Of a stretch of DNA of 64,000 nucleotides, positions 45,247 through 52,574 are shown one piece after another. The stretch is taken from assembly GCA_964512045.1 (NCBI GenBank), contig CAZEJK010000001.1:54927-118926 (forward strand), read 5' to 3'. This stretch comes from CAZEJK01 sp964512045. GTDB taxonomy: Bacteria > Acidobacteriota > Thermoanaerobaculia > Thermoanaerobaculales > Sulfomarinibacteraceae. Each line of letters opens with the position of its first letter. Positions within the stretch are counted from its first letter, which is position 1. The position numbers and the translations under genes were made by a program. Under the pieces are notes generated by a model, which was not told the DNA's origin, ran no database searches, and was given only the letters and a program-made list of their open reading frames with translations.

Positions 45247-45829
45247 GCCGCGGCCGCCCCGGCCGGTAGATCAGCCACAGGTTGCGGACGTAGATGATCC
45301 AGCCGGTGCTCTGACCCAGCACGCCGACGACGTCGTGGCGCCAGATGAAGTAGGTGCACAGGAGGCTCGCTCCGGCCAGGCTCATCCACCAGAACACCGG
45401 CGGCACGACCGATCGCCTGTGCCGCTCGCTGGTCAGCCACTGGACGATCATGCGGCCGGCGAACAGCGCCTGTCCGAGGAAGCCGAGACCGACCCATAGC
45501 AGGCCTGCCGGTCCCGAGATGTTCAGGATCGTCTCGATGAGGTTCCCTGACGTCTTCTGCCGATGGATCCGCTGTGTGAACTCTGCTGGCGTCAGGAGCT
45601 CACGGCGCCCGTCGAGCATCGTCAGCACGTACCGGTAGCCGCCGTCCTCAGCCGGGACGATCTCCACCCGATCCCGAGCACCGTCGATCTGGACCTTGAT
45701 CGACACGCGGGGGGGGCGAGCGCTCTCGGAGGGGGGGGGCGATGCTGCACAGACAATGCCGCCGGACATGATGAGGATCCCGAGGGTGCATCCGAAAACC
45801 AAGCGGCGCATGACGGCGAATCGTACCAT
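45218..45829 (-). CDS. LAB_N (LpxB N-terminal domain) membrane protein with two poly-C tracts
   Basis: 203-residue protein with a signal peptide or N-terminal membrane anchor (about 7-28), a soluble domain (42-95) and three transmembrane segments (about 109-131, 144-163, 167-188). The latter form the LAB_N domain, with G-L-G-F-L-G-Q-A-L-F-A-G-R and N-L-W-L-I-Y. The domain occurs at the N-terminus of some LpxB proteins, but here stands alone with no LpxB catalytic part. Two cytosine runs in the coding strand (nine at 45739-45731, eight at 45716-45709) encode Pro 31-33 and 39-40. The frame is open through both. ATG 45811 is an alternative start. Confidence 0.8.
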   Translation of the reverse strand: MVRFAVMRRLVFGCTLGILIMSGGIVCAASPPPSESARPPRVSIKVQIDGARDRVEIVPAEDGGYRYVLTMLDGRRELLTPAEFTQRIHRQKTSGNLIETILNISGPAGLLWVGLGFLGQALFAGRMIVQWLTSERHRRSVVPPVFWWMSLAGASLLCTYFIWRHDVVGVLGQSTGWIIYVRNLWLIYRPGRPRLTPDPHPPS

Positions 45830-45864
45830 GACGCCGCGCACTGACGGAGTCGCGGCCGTGAGCG

Positions 45865-47601
45865 CTACAGCGGTGTGACGCCACCAGCCTCCTGGTGGTT
45901 GAGCCAGAGCTGTGCGTACACGTGCAGCAGACGGAACCGAGACCGGTAGATCTCCTCCAGGCGGCGGGTTTCGCCACGGTAGAGCATGTCGTCGATGAAC
46001 CACTGGAACCGACGGTCCATCTCGCCAGCCCGCTCCAATGAGCGGCCGGCTCGCTCGAGGACCTCATAAAACCGCTCCGAGTCGTAGCTCGAGCGCAGAC
46101 GCTCGATGCTCTCGATCTCCTCCCGGATCTTGATCCGCAGCGCCGCGATGGTGATGAAGAACCGCGCCAGCTCCCACTCGATGCTGCGCTCCACCAGCTT
46201 GTGGTGGCTCAGATCGATGTACGCCTCGACCTCCCACGGCTCGAGCTTCAGGTTGTGCAGCTCAGGAGCGTTGACGATCGCCGCCGGTTCGTGGTTCCAG
46301 GAGACCAGCTCGAGGGCGAACATGATCTTGTGCAGCGCCTCGTTGAGCAGGGCGTCCGGGGGGATGATCTCATCGATGGACCTGGCGTCCGCGTCCCTGC
46401 GAGGCACCGTCGCCTCCCGCTCGGCGCTTTGCGACGTGGCGTTGAGCTCCTCCACGACCAGATGTGGATTGGTGTCGGTCCCGACGGTCTTGGCCGCTCC
46501 AGGTGCAGGTCTCGCCGCTGCTGGATCGGCAGACGCGATGGCCTCGAACGCGGGATGGGGCTCATCGGGTGGAGGCGCCGCGTGCGCTGCTTCGGGTGGA
46601 GGAGCGGGCCGGGCGATACCCGTCATCGGGTCGAACCGGTCCAGGATCTCGTTGATACGGCGCCGGAACTCCTGCAGCTCTCCCCGTTTGAGGTTCTCTT
46701 GCTTGCGCTGCGAGTCGATCTTGGTGCGGTAGGTGCGGAACGACTCCAGCTGGTCTCGGAGGTCGTCGTGGGCAAAGTCGGGATGCGACTCCACATACCG
46801 CTCGATCTCCAGGATCCGGTTCGTATCCTCGAGGATCTGGGCCTCTTCCTGCTCGTACAGCTGAACGAACCGATTCTTGGCCGAGATGTTGGTGCTGACG
46901 ACCTCCAACAGGATCTCCTCGTCCAAGATCGATGGTCCCAACCGCTGCTTGAGGTTGCGGAGGCGGTCGAGCACCCCGCCGGACAGCAATGTGTCGAAGT
47001 CTCGGATCGACTCCAGCTCGCTGCGGATCTCGCGAGTGGCAGTCCTCAGCACCGCCTTCTCTTGATCGTCCACGTTCGGAGCACTGGTCCACCTCAGCAA
47101 CCCCGTCAGATGACTCTCCAGCTCCCGCCGGTCCCTGACGAGCGAGCGTCCATCGTCGAGCGGCGCCTCGCCGATCCTCGTGAACAGGATGTCCAGCTTG
47201 TCGAGAGTGTCCCGGCCGGTGTCCCGTGTCTGGAGGTAGAACTTGGTGAGGGCGAAGAGGATCTTGTCGTCCTGACGCTTCAGCCGGTCGAAGAACCGAC
47301 GCAGCGACGAAGGAGCGAACTCCACGTCGAGCCCATGCAGGCGATCGGACACCGTGTCCAGCTCTCTGTTGATCGTGTCGATCTCACTCTGGACATCCGC
47401 ATCGGCCTCGGAGCCGACCCGACCAACGAGAGCTTGCAGTCGGCGGTACAGTGCTTGAAAGTCATAGGAAAACGGTAGGGCGCCCTTGTCGAGATGCTTG
47501 TGAACGCCGCCGAGAAACTGGTAGAAGGTCCACAGCGATCGGAACCGATCTGACAGCCGTGTGTACTGCTCGCTCTGGGAAATGCCGTTCGCTGCCACCA
47601 T
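45865..47601 (-). CDS. Large coiled-coil protein of unknown function
   Basis: Not recognised. 578 residues, cytoplasmic by prediction (no signal peptide or membrane segment). It is almost wholly helical and rich in E, R and L heptads, with long coiled coils at about 60-100 and 170-330. An Ala/Pro-rich linker (~335-375) leads to a second helical domain (~400-570). The N-terminus is polar (I-S-Q-S-E-Q-Y-T-R-L-S-D). It may be a scaffold. It starts divergently from hpt, separated by about 140 bases. Confidence 0.75.
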   Translation of the reverse strand: MVAANGISQSEQYTRLSDRFRSLWTFYQFLGGVHKHLDKGALPFSYDFQALYRRLQALVGRVGSEADADVQSEIDTINRELDTVSDRLHGLDVEFAPSSLRRFFDRLKRQDDKILFALTKFYLQTRDTGRDTLDKLDILFTRIGEAPLDDGRSLVRDRRELESHLTGLLRWTSAPNVDDQEKAVLRTATREIRSELESIRDFDTLLSGGVLDRLRNLKQRLGPSILDEEILLEVVSTNISAKNRFVQLYEQEEAQILEDTNRILEIERYVESHPDFAHDDLRDQLESFRTYRTKIDSQRKQENLKRGELQEFRRRINEILDRFDPMTGIARPAPPPEAAHAAPPPDEPHPAFEAIASADPAAARPAPGAAKTVGTDTNPHLVVEELNATSQSAEREATVPRRDADARSIDEIIPPDALLNEALHKIMFALELVSWNHEPAAIVNAPELHNLKLEPWEVEAYIDLSHHKLVERSIEWELARFFITIAALRIKIREEIESIERLRSSYDSERFYEVLERAGRSLERAGEMDRRFQWFIDDMLYRGETRRLEEIYRSRFRLLHVYAQLWLNHQEAGGVTPL

Positions 47602-47740
47602 GATCCACTAGCATAACCGATTTGCGGTTGTGCTGACGAGATGCACTCTGATGGCGTCTGTGTTGCGCACGCCTCGGAGCTGCTAAGCTGCCCGCGAGCG
47701 GCCGGCCCCGTGATGGTGCGGGTCGTTGGAGGAGGTGGCG

Positions 47741-48265
47741 ATGCTCGGCGATGTGGTGGTGTCGGCACGGCAGATCGAGGAGACGGTGGATCGTCTTGCC
47801 ACCGAGATCGGCGAGAGAGTTGAGGGGACGCAGTATCGGCCGGTGTTCATCGGCGTGCTGAAGGGTTGTGTGTACTTCTTCTCTGATCTGACGAGGCGCA
47901 TCGGTCGGCCGCTGGAGATGGACTTCATCCAGGTCTCGAGCTACGGGAAGAGCACCGTCAGCTCCGGCTCCGTCGTGCTCGTGAAAGACATCTCGATCGA
48001 TGTACGCGATCGCGATGTGTATCTGGTCGAGGACATCGTGGACACGGGGTACACGCTGCGCGACCTGGTGCAGCTGCTTCGGGCACGGCACCCGCGGTCG
48101 GTGCGTGTTGTGGCCTTGCTGTCCAAGCCGGCGCGGCGCGAGGTCGAGGTCGATGTCGACCATCTCGGTTTGGAGATCGAGGACCGCTTCGTTGTCGGGT
48201 ATGGCCTGGACTTTGATCAGCAGTACCGGAACCTTCCGGAGATCGTGGAGTACGTGCCAGATTGA
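47741..48265 (+). CDS. hpt: Hypoxanthine phosphoribosyltransferase
   Basis: Purine salvage enzyme joining hypoxanthine or guanine to PRPP. 174 residues from ATG 47741, chosen for GGAGGAGG immediately upstream. The family markers are V-L-K-G-C-V-Y-F (43-50), the flexible-loop S-S-Y-G (near 70), and the PRPP-binding V-E-D-I-V-D-T-G-Y-T-L (near 98-108). It probably shares a transcript with ridA, yqeB and the patatin gene, all on the plus strand with short gaps. Confidence 0.96.
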   Translation: MLGDVVVSARQIEETVDRLATEIGERVEGTQYRPVFIGVLKGCVYFFSDLTRRIGRPLEMDFIQVSSYGKSTVSSGSVVLVKDISIDVRDRDVYLVEDIVDTGYTLRDLVQLLRARHPRSVRVVALLSKPARREVEVDVDHLGLEIEDRFVVGYGLDFDQQYRNLPEIVEYVPD

Positions 48266-48312
48266 GGCAGGTCCGAGTATACTGCGCGCGAACAACCGAT
48301 ACGGAGGGCGTC

Positions 48313-48690
48313 ATGGAGAACGTGCACACGGACGGTGCGCCGGCGGCGATTGGACCCTACAGTCAGGCGGTGGTTGCTCAGGGGCTGGTGTTCGTGTCCG
48401 GTCAGATCCCGATCGATCCGAGCTCTGGGCAGCTCGTGCAAAGCTCGTTCGCGGACCAGGTGCGGCAGGTTCTTGCCAACCTGGATGCCATTCTGGTGGC
48501 GGCCGGGAGCAGCCGGGAGCGCGTCGTCAAGGTCAACGTGTACCTGACAGACATGGGCCGGTTCGCCGAGGTCAACGAGATCTACGGGGAGTTCTTCGGG
48601 GAGCACCGTCCGGCTCGTGCAGCGGTGCAGGTGGCACGGTTGCCCAAGGACGTTCCGGTCGAAATGGAGCTGATTGCGGAGGCTCCATGA
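48313..48690 (+). CDS. ridA: RidA/YjgF-family reactive intermediate deaminase
   Basis: Hydrolyses reactive enamine/imine intermediates formed by PLP enzymes. 125 residues, typical length. The conserved G-P-Y-S-Q-A is at 14-19, G-Q-I-P-I-D at 30-35, and R-A-A-V-Q-V-A-R-L-P at 101-110, with Arg101 as the expected substrate anchor. TATACT at 48278-48283 could be a -10, but its -35 is poorly spaced. Confidence 0.95.
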   Translation: MENVHTDGAPAAIGPYSQAVVAQGLVFVSGQIPIDPSSGQLVQSSFADQVRQVLANLDAILVAAGSSRERVVKVNVYLTDMGRFAEVNEIYGEFFGEHRPARAAVQVARLPKDVPVEMELIAEAP

Positions 48691-49556
48691 AGGACTGCCG
48701 AATCCTCATCCGCGGCGCCGGCGAGCTGGCCTCGGCCACGGCGCACCACCTGCGCTCACAGGGGTTCTGGAGAGTCTTGATGCGTGAGCGGCGTCATCCG
48801 AAGGCGGTGCGGCGGCGGGTCTGCTTCTGTGAGGCCGTGTTCGAGGACACCCACGAGGTGGAGGGGGTGGTGGCCCGCTGCGCACAGTCTCTCGATGAGG
48901 TCGAGTCCATTCACGGCCGCGGAGAGATCGCGGTGACCACGCTCGATCTGCACGAGGTCCTCCACCAGTGGCAGCCCGAGGTGTTCATCGAGGCTGCGAT
49001 GCTGCACTCCAACTGGGGGTTGACGCCGCAGCTGGCCCCCGTCGTCGTTGCACTGGGGCCCGGATACGTCGCCGGACAGGACTGTCACGCGGTTGTGGAC
49101 ACCTTTCGCGGGCCGAAGGTCGGCTCGGTACTGGAGTCGAGCGGAGAGGGGCTGGAGACCGAACCGCCAGCGGACATCATGGGCTTTCGCAAGGAGCGGG
49201 TCCTGAAGGCGGCTCGGGACGGCATCTTCTTTACACAGCGTGACATCGGTGACGAGGTGGAGCGCGGGGAGCGGGTGGGTACCGTGGTCTCGGTGTACGG
49301 CGTGGACGATTACCGGCGGGGTGTTCCGGTGGACTCGATCTATGCCGTGACGGCTCGTATCGGTGGGGTGTTGCGCGGTCTGCTGCGCGACGGCGTACCC
49401 GTGTATGCGGGCGACAAGATCGGCGATGTGGATCCTCGTGGTCGAACCGAGGATCTCGATCACATCTCAGACAAGGCACACCGCGTCGCGGAGGGTGTTC
49501 ACGAAGCGCTGGTGAGTCTGCTGTCAGAGCGGGTTGCGAGCCGGCGCGTGGGCTGA
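48687..49556 (+). CDS. yqeB: YqeB-family protein (selenium-dependent molybdenum hydroxylase system)
   Basis: 289-residue Rossmann-like protein. R-G-A-G-E-L-A-S-A-T-A is a nucleotide-binding glycine motif at 9-19. G-P-G-Y-V-A-G-Q-D-C-H-A-V and D-T-x-R-G match the EF2563/YqeB family. Members occur with selenium-dependent molybdenum hydroxylases and related maturation genes. None of those partners are in the window. It overlaps ridA by four bases (ATGA), so it is co-translated with ridA. Confidence 0.85.
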   Translation: MKDCRILIRGAGELASATAHHLRSQGFWRVLMRERRHPKAVRRRVCFCEAVFEDTHEVEGVVARCAQSLDEVESIHGRGEIAVTTLDLHEVLHQWQPEVFIEAAMLHSNWGLTPQLAPVVVALGPGYVAGQDCHAVVDTFRGPKVGSVLESSGEGLETEPPADIMGFRKERVLKAARDGIFFTQRDIGDEVERGERVGTVVSVYGVDDYRRGVPVDSIYAVTARIGGVLRGLLRDGVPVYAGDKIGDVDPRGRTEDLDHISDKAHRVAEGVHEALVSLLSERVASRRVG

Positions 49557-49597
49557 CATCCCAGCGACCGAGCCCGTCGACCGGGGACGGTACAGTG

Positions 49598-50473
49598 ATG
49601 TTGGGTCGGTTCCTGCTCAAGACCCGTCCGTGGGTGCTCGCCCTTGGCGGCGGGGGTGCGCGCGGGTTCGCCCACATCGGAGTGTTGGCGGGTCTCGAGG
49701 AGCGAGGCGTTCGCATCCGTGGTCTTGCCGGCACCAGCATGGGTGCGCTGGTTGCGGCGATGTACCTGGTCTACGGCTCCGCGCAAGCGGTGCACGACAA
49801 GTGGCTGGAGGCGTTCCGCCGTAATCTGCTCATCGAAGTTCCTCAGACAGACTTCGGCGGGGGTGAGAACGCACGCGACAACCTCCTCTTGCAGGCGGCA
49901 CGGAGGTTTCGTGATCGGATCGTCATCTCGCTCGCGATGAACCGGTCGAGCATCGTTCAGGCCGAGGACCTGCAGCGCGCGATCGATCTCCTCATCCCCG
50001 ACATCCGTATCGAGGACCTCGCCGTGCCGTTGGTGGTGGTCGCGTGCGATCTCGAGACCGGCCGGGAGGTCCGACTCGCCCGGGGCCCCCTGCGTCCCGC
50101 CGTGCAGGCCTCATCCGCGATCCCCGGCCTGGTGCCCGCGGTGAGCTTCAACGGACAGAGGCTCATGGATGGAGCTGCCGTGGCGGAGGTGCCGGTGGAT
50201 GCCGCCGCAACACTCGGACGACCGGTCGTTGGGGTGAACGTGTCCCAGGAGCTCGGGCCGGTCCCGCCGTACCCGATGGTGATCCACGCCATCCGGAGAG
50301 AGCAGCAGATCACGTCGAAGCACCTCCTGCGCCATCACCTCAAAGCGGCCGATCTGGTCATTCGGCCCGAGGTGCACTCGGCGACGTGGGCAGACTGGGA
50401 TCGGTTTGAAACGTTTGTGGATCTTGGGAAGCGCTCAGTGGCGCGCGCCCTGGATCGGGTTCCAGCGCGCTGA
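49598..50473 (+). CDS. Patatin-like phospholipase
   Basis: Serine lipolytic enzyme of the patatin/RssA type, 291 residues. The oxyanion hole G-G-G-G-A-R-G-F is at 18-25, the nucleophile G-T-S-M-G at 45-49 (Ser47), and the catalytic Asp in L-M-D-G-A near 190. It is probably cytoplasmic, without a clear signal peptide. Its 3' end overlaps the antisense deacetylase gene by 116 bases. Confidence 0.93.
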   Translation: MLGRFLLKTRPWVLALGGGGARGFAHIGVLAGLEERGVRIRGLAGTSMGALVAAMYLVYGSAQAVHDKWLEAFRRNLLIEVPQTDFGGGENARDNLLLQAARRFRDRIVISLAMNRSSIVQAEDLQRAIDLLIPDIRIEDLAVPLVVVACDLETGREVRLARGPLRPAVQASSAIPGLVPAVSFNGQRLMDGAAVAEVPVDAAATLGRPVVGVNVSQELGPVPPYPMVIHAIRREQQITSKHLLRHHLKAADLVIRPEVHSATWADWDRFETFVDLGKRSVARALDRVPAR

Positions 50474-51926
50474 AGGTGGCTCGATGCCGCGCCGCGGCCG
50501 CGCGAAGTCGATCCCGCCACGTTGCGGAGCTCAAGAGCAGCTCTGTCAGCGGCACCACCTCGATGCCGCGCACCTCGAGCTCGTCGAGAAGCTTCGGTAA
50601 CGCGGTCCAGGAGGGGACCTCCCGACGACTTCCCAGGTGCATGAGCACGATACCGCCGTCGAGATCGGGGAACGAAAGCAACCGCTGCACCATCGACTCC
50701 GGCTCCTCGTAGATGGAGCTGTGCTCGTCCTCCACCCAGTCCCATGCATCGAGCGAGTGTCCCTCCAGCGTGCTCCAGCGTGCGTGCAGGTAACCGAGCT
50801 CGAACGCCCAGTCGCGGAGCATGGCGTTCTCCTCGCCGTAGGGCGCCCGCCACAGCGGGACCATCGTGGTCCCGACCCGTTCGCGGAACAGAAGCTCCGC
50901 TTCGGTCAGCTGGCGCTGGAAGCCTCCCTTGGAGATCTCGGGGCGCAGCTGATGCCGGCGGTTGCTGGCGTACGTCGTGAGGCGAGGGTGGTCGAGGGTG
51001 TGGTTGCCAACCTCGTGACCGTCGCGAACCGCCTTTCGTATCAGGGCCGTCTCGCGGCGGATGAAGTCCCCGGTCAGAAAGAGTGTGGCGCGCACATCTC
51101 GGAGCTCGAGGACGTGGAGCAGACCGTTGGCCCCACGGCTGATGGCGCCGCCATCGAAGGTGATGGCGACCTTGCGCCCGGCGTCGGGCACGCGGAGCAG
51201 GTTCGGTGGTGCGGACACGGCGGGTCGGCTGTGCAGAGCCCGGCGAGGGTTTGTGGAGGCTTTGCGTGGCGATGTATCGGCAGCCACAGCTGGCTTGGGC
51301 GTGGGGCGCGGTGTCGGCCCAGCGGCTGCAGGGGCTCGCCTGCTGCGGCTGGCGACCTGATATGGGACCTCTGTGGACGGCCCGAGCAGGGAGGCACTGA
51401 TGCTACCGGACTCGGCCATCTGGCTCCCCTCGACGACGATGGTGGCCCAGCCAGCGGCGGAAAGGGCAACCACCTCGAGCACAGCTCCGTCGATGCTGAT
51501 CAGCACTTGGCGCCCGGGTGGCCCGGAGAGCTTCACGGACCACTCGGTACTCCCACTGCCCTCGACTGCGACGGTGAGCGGCTCGCCTGGCTCATCAGCG
51601 GGAGGAGTGTGCGAGGTCCCTTGAGCTGGGGGCGGTTCGAAGCGCTGTAGCTGGGGCGCGACGAGGATCGAGACGGCGACGAACGACGCGAGAAGGGTGG
51701 CCCCGATCAGACCGAACGACCACTGCGACGCGACCGGTCGGCGCAGGACCATTCGGATCGGCCGCAGGACATGGGCGCGGCACCAGCACAGCGGACCGCA
51801 GCACACCTCATCGCGCCACCGTACTCCGCAGCGGTTGCACAGCCAGTGTCCACAGCCCGAGCACTGACTCGTGGCGGGACACGACGGGTGGACGTGGCAG
51901 CGGTGGTTGGAGGACGCTGTGGACAT
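50358..51926 (-). CDS. Membrane-anchored polysaccharide deacetylase with N-terminal zinc ribbon
   Basis: 522 residues. The first ~45 carry a Cys/His cluster (C-H-V-H, C-S-G-C, C-N-R-C, C-C) like a B-box or zinc ribbon. A membrane segment follows (about 69-90), then a beta-rich stretch and a proline-rich linker. The C-terminal NodB domain (about 265-465) has F-D-G-G near 275 and the H-T-L-D-H metal motif near 320; the usual D-D dipeptide is D-G here. It should act outside the membrane on cell-wall or capsule glycans. The last 116 bases overlap the patatin gene. Confidence 0.85.
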   Translation of the reverse strand: MSTASSNHRCHVHPSCPATSQCSGCGHWLCNRCGVRWRDEVCCGPLCWCRAHVLRPIRMVLRRPVASQWSFGLIGATLLASFVAVSILVAPQLQRFEPPPAQGTSHTPPADEPGEPLTVAVEGSGSTEWSVKLSGPPGRQVLISIDGAVLEVVALSAAGWATIVVEGSQMAESGSISASLLGPSTEVPYQVASRSRRAPAAAGPTPRPTPKPAVAADTSPRKASTNPRRALHSRPAVSAPPNLLRVPDAGRKVAITFDGGAISRGANGLLHVLELRDVRATLFLTGDFIRRETALIRKAVRDGHEVGNHTLDHPRLTTYASNRRHQLRPEISKGGFQRQLTEAELLFRERVGTTMVPLWRAPYGEENAMLRDWAFELGYLHARWSTLEGHSLDAWDWVEDEHSSIYEEPESMVQRLLSFPDLDGGIVLMHLGSRREVPSWTALPKLLDELEVRGIEVVPLTELLLSSATWRDRLRAAAARHRATFSALEPDPGRAPLSASQDPQTFQTDPSLPTSPSAPRAE

Positions 51927-52028
51927 CAGTGATGCCGGCCAATAGAATCGTCGAGCCGTACGCCCGGCGTCGTGCTGGCGTTGTGCGTTCTTCCCCCGGT
52001 GGCGATGGGATGACGAGGGAGGCCGCCC

Positions 52029-52574
52029 ATGTGGAACGTGCCGAACATGCTGACGAGTCTTCGCATCTTCCTGGTGCCGTTGTTGGTCGTCGTGTTGCTG
52101 ACTGAGTTCCCAGACAAGGAGTTCTGGGGGCTCGGGATCTTCCTGGTGGCCGCGTTCACCGACCTGATGGATGGAATTATAGCTCGCCGGACCCGTCAGA
52201 TCACGGTCACCGGGGCGTTGCTCGATCCGATCGCGGACAAGCTGCTGATGGGAGCGGCGTTCATCTCTCTGGTGGAGCTCGGCCTCGCGCCGTCCTGGAT
52301 GGTGACGGTGATCGTCGGACGCGAGTTTGCAGTGTCTGGATTGCGGATGATCGCCCTGGAGCGTCGTGGTGTCGCGGTCTCGGCGTCGATCTGGGGAAAG
52401 GCGAAGACAGGCGCCCAGGTCGTGGCGGTTGCCCTGCTCATTCTTGGTGAGCAGCTGGGCCGTTGGCAGCTGGTCGGTGTCATGGCGTTGTGGCTGGCAC
52501 TGGCCCTGACGGTGGCGTCGATGGTGGTGTACTTCGTCAACTGTTGGCCGTATCTGCAGGAGGACGACAGTTGA
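52029..52574 (+). CDS. pgsA: CDP-diacylglycerol-glycerol-3-phosphate 3-phosphatidyltransferase
   Basis: Makes phosphatidylglycerol phosphate at the inner membrane. 181 residues with several membrane segments. The CDP-alcohol phosphotransferase motif D-x2-D-G-x2-A-R-x8-G-x3-D-x3-D is complete, from D-L-M-D-G-I-I-A-R (43-51) to D-P-I-A-D-K. Its stop overlaps the TTG of the next gene. Confidence 0.95.
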   Translation: MWNVPNMLTSLRIFLVPLLVVVLLTEFPDKEFWGLGIFLVAAFTDLMDGIIARRTRQITVTGALLDPIADKLLMGAAFISLVELGLAPSWMVTVIVGREFAVSGLRMIALERRGVAVSASIWGKAKTGAQVVAVALLILGEQLGRWQLVGVMALWLALALTVASMVVYFVNCWPYLQEDDS

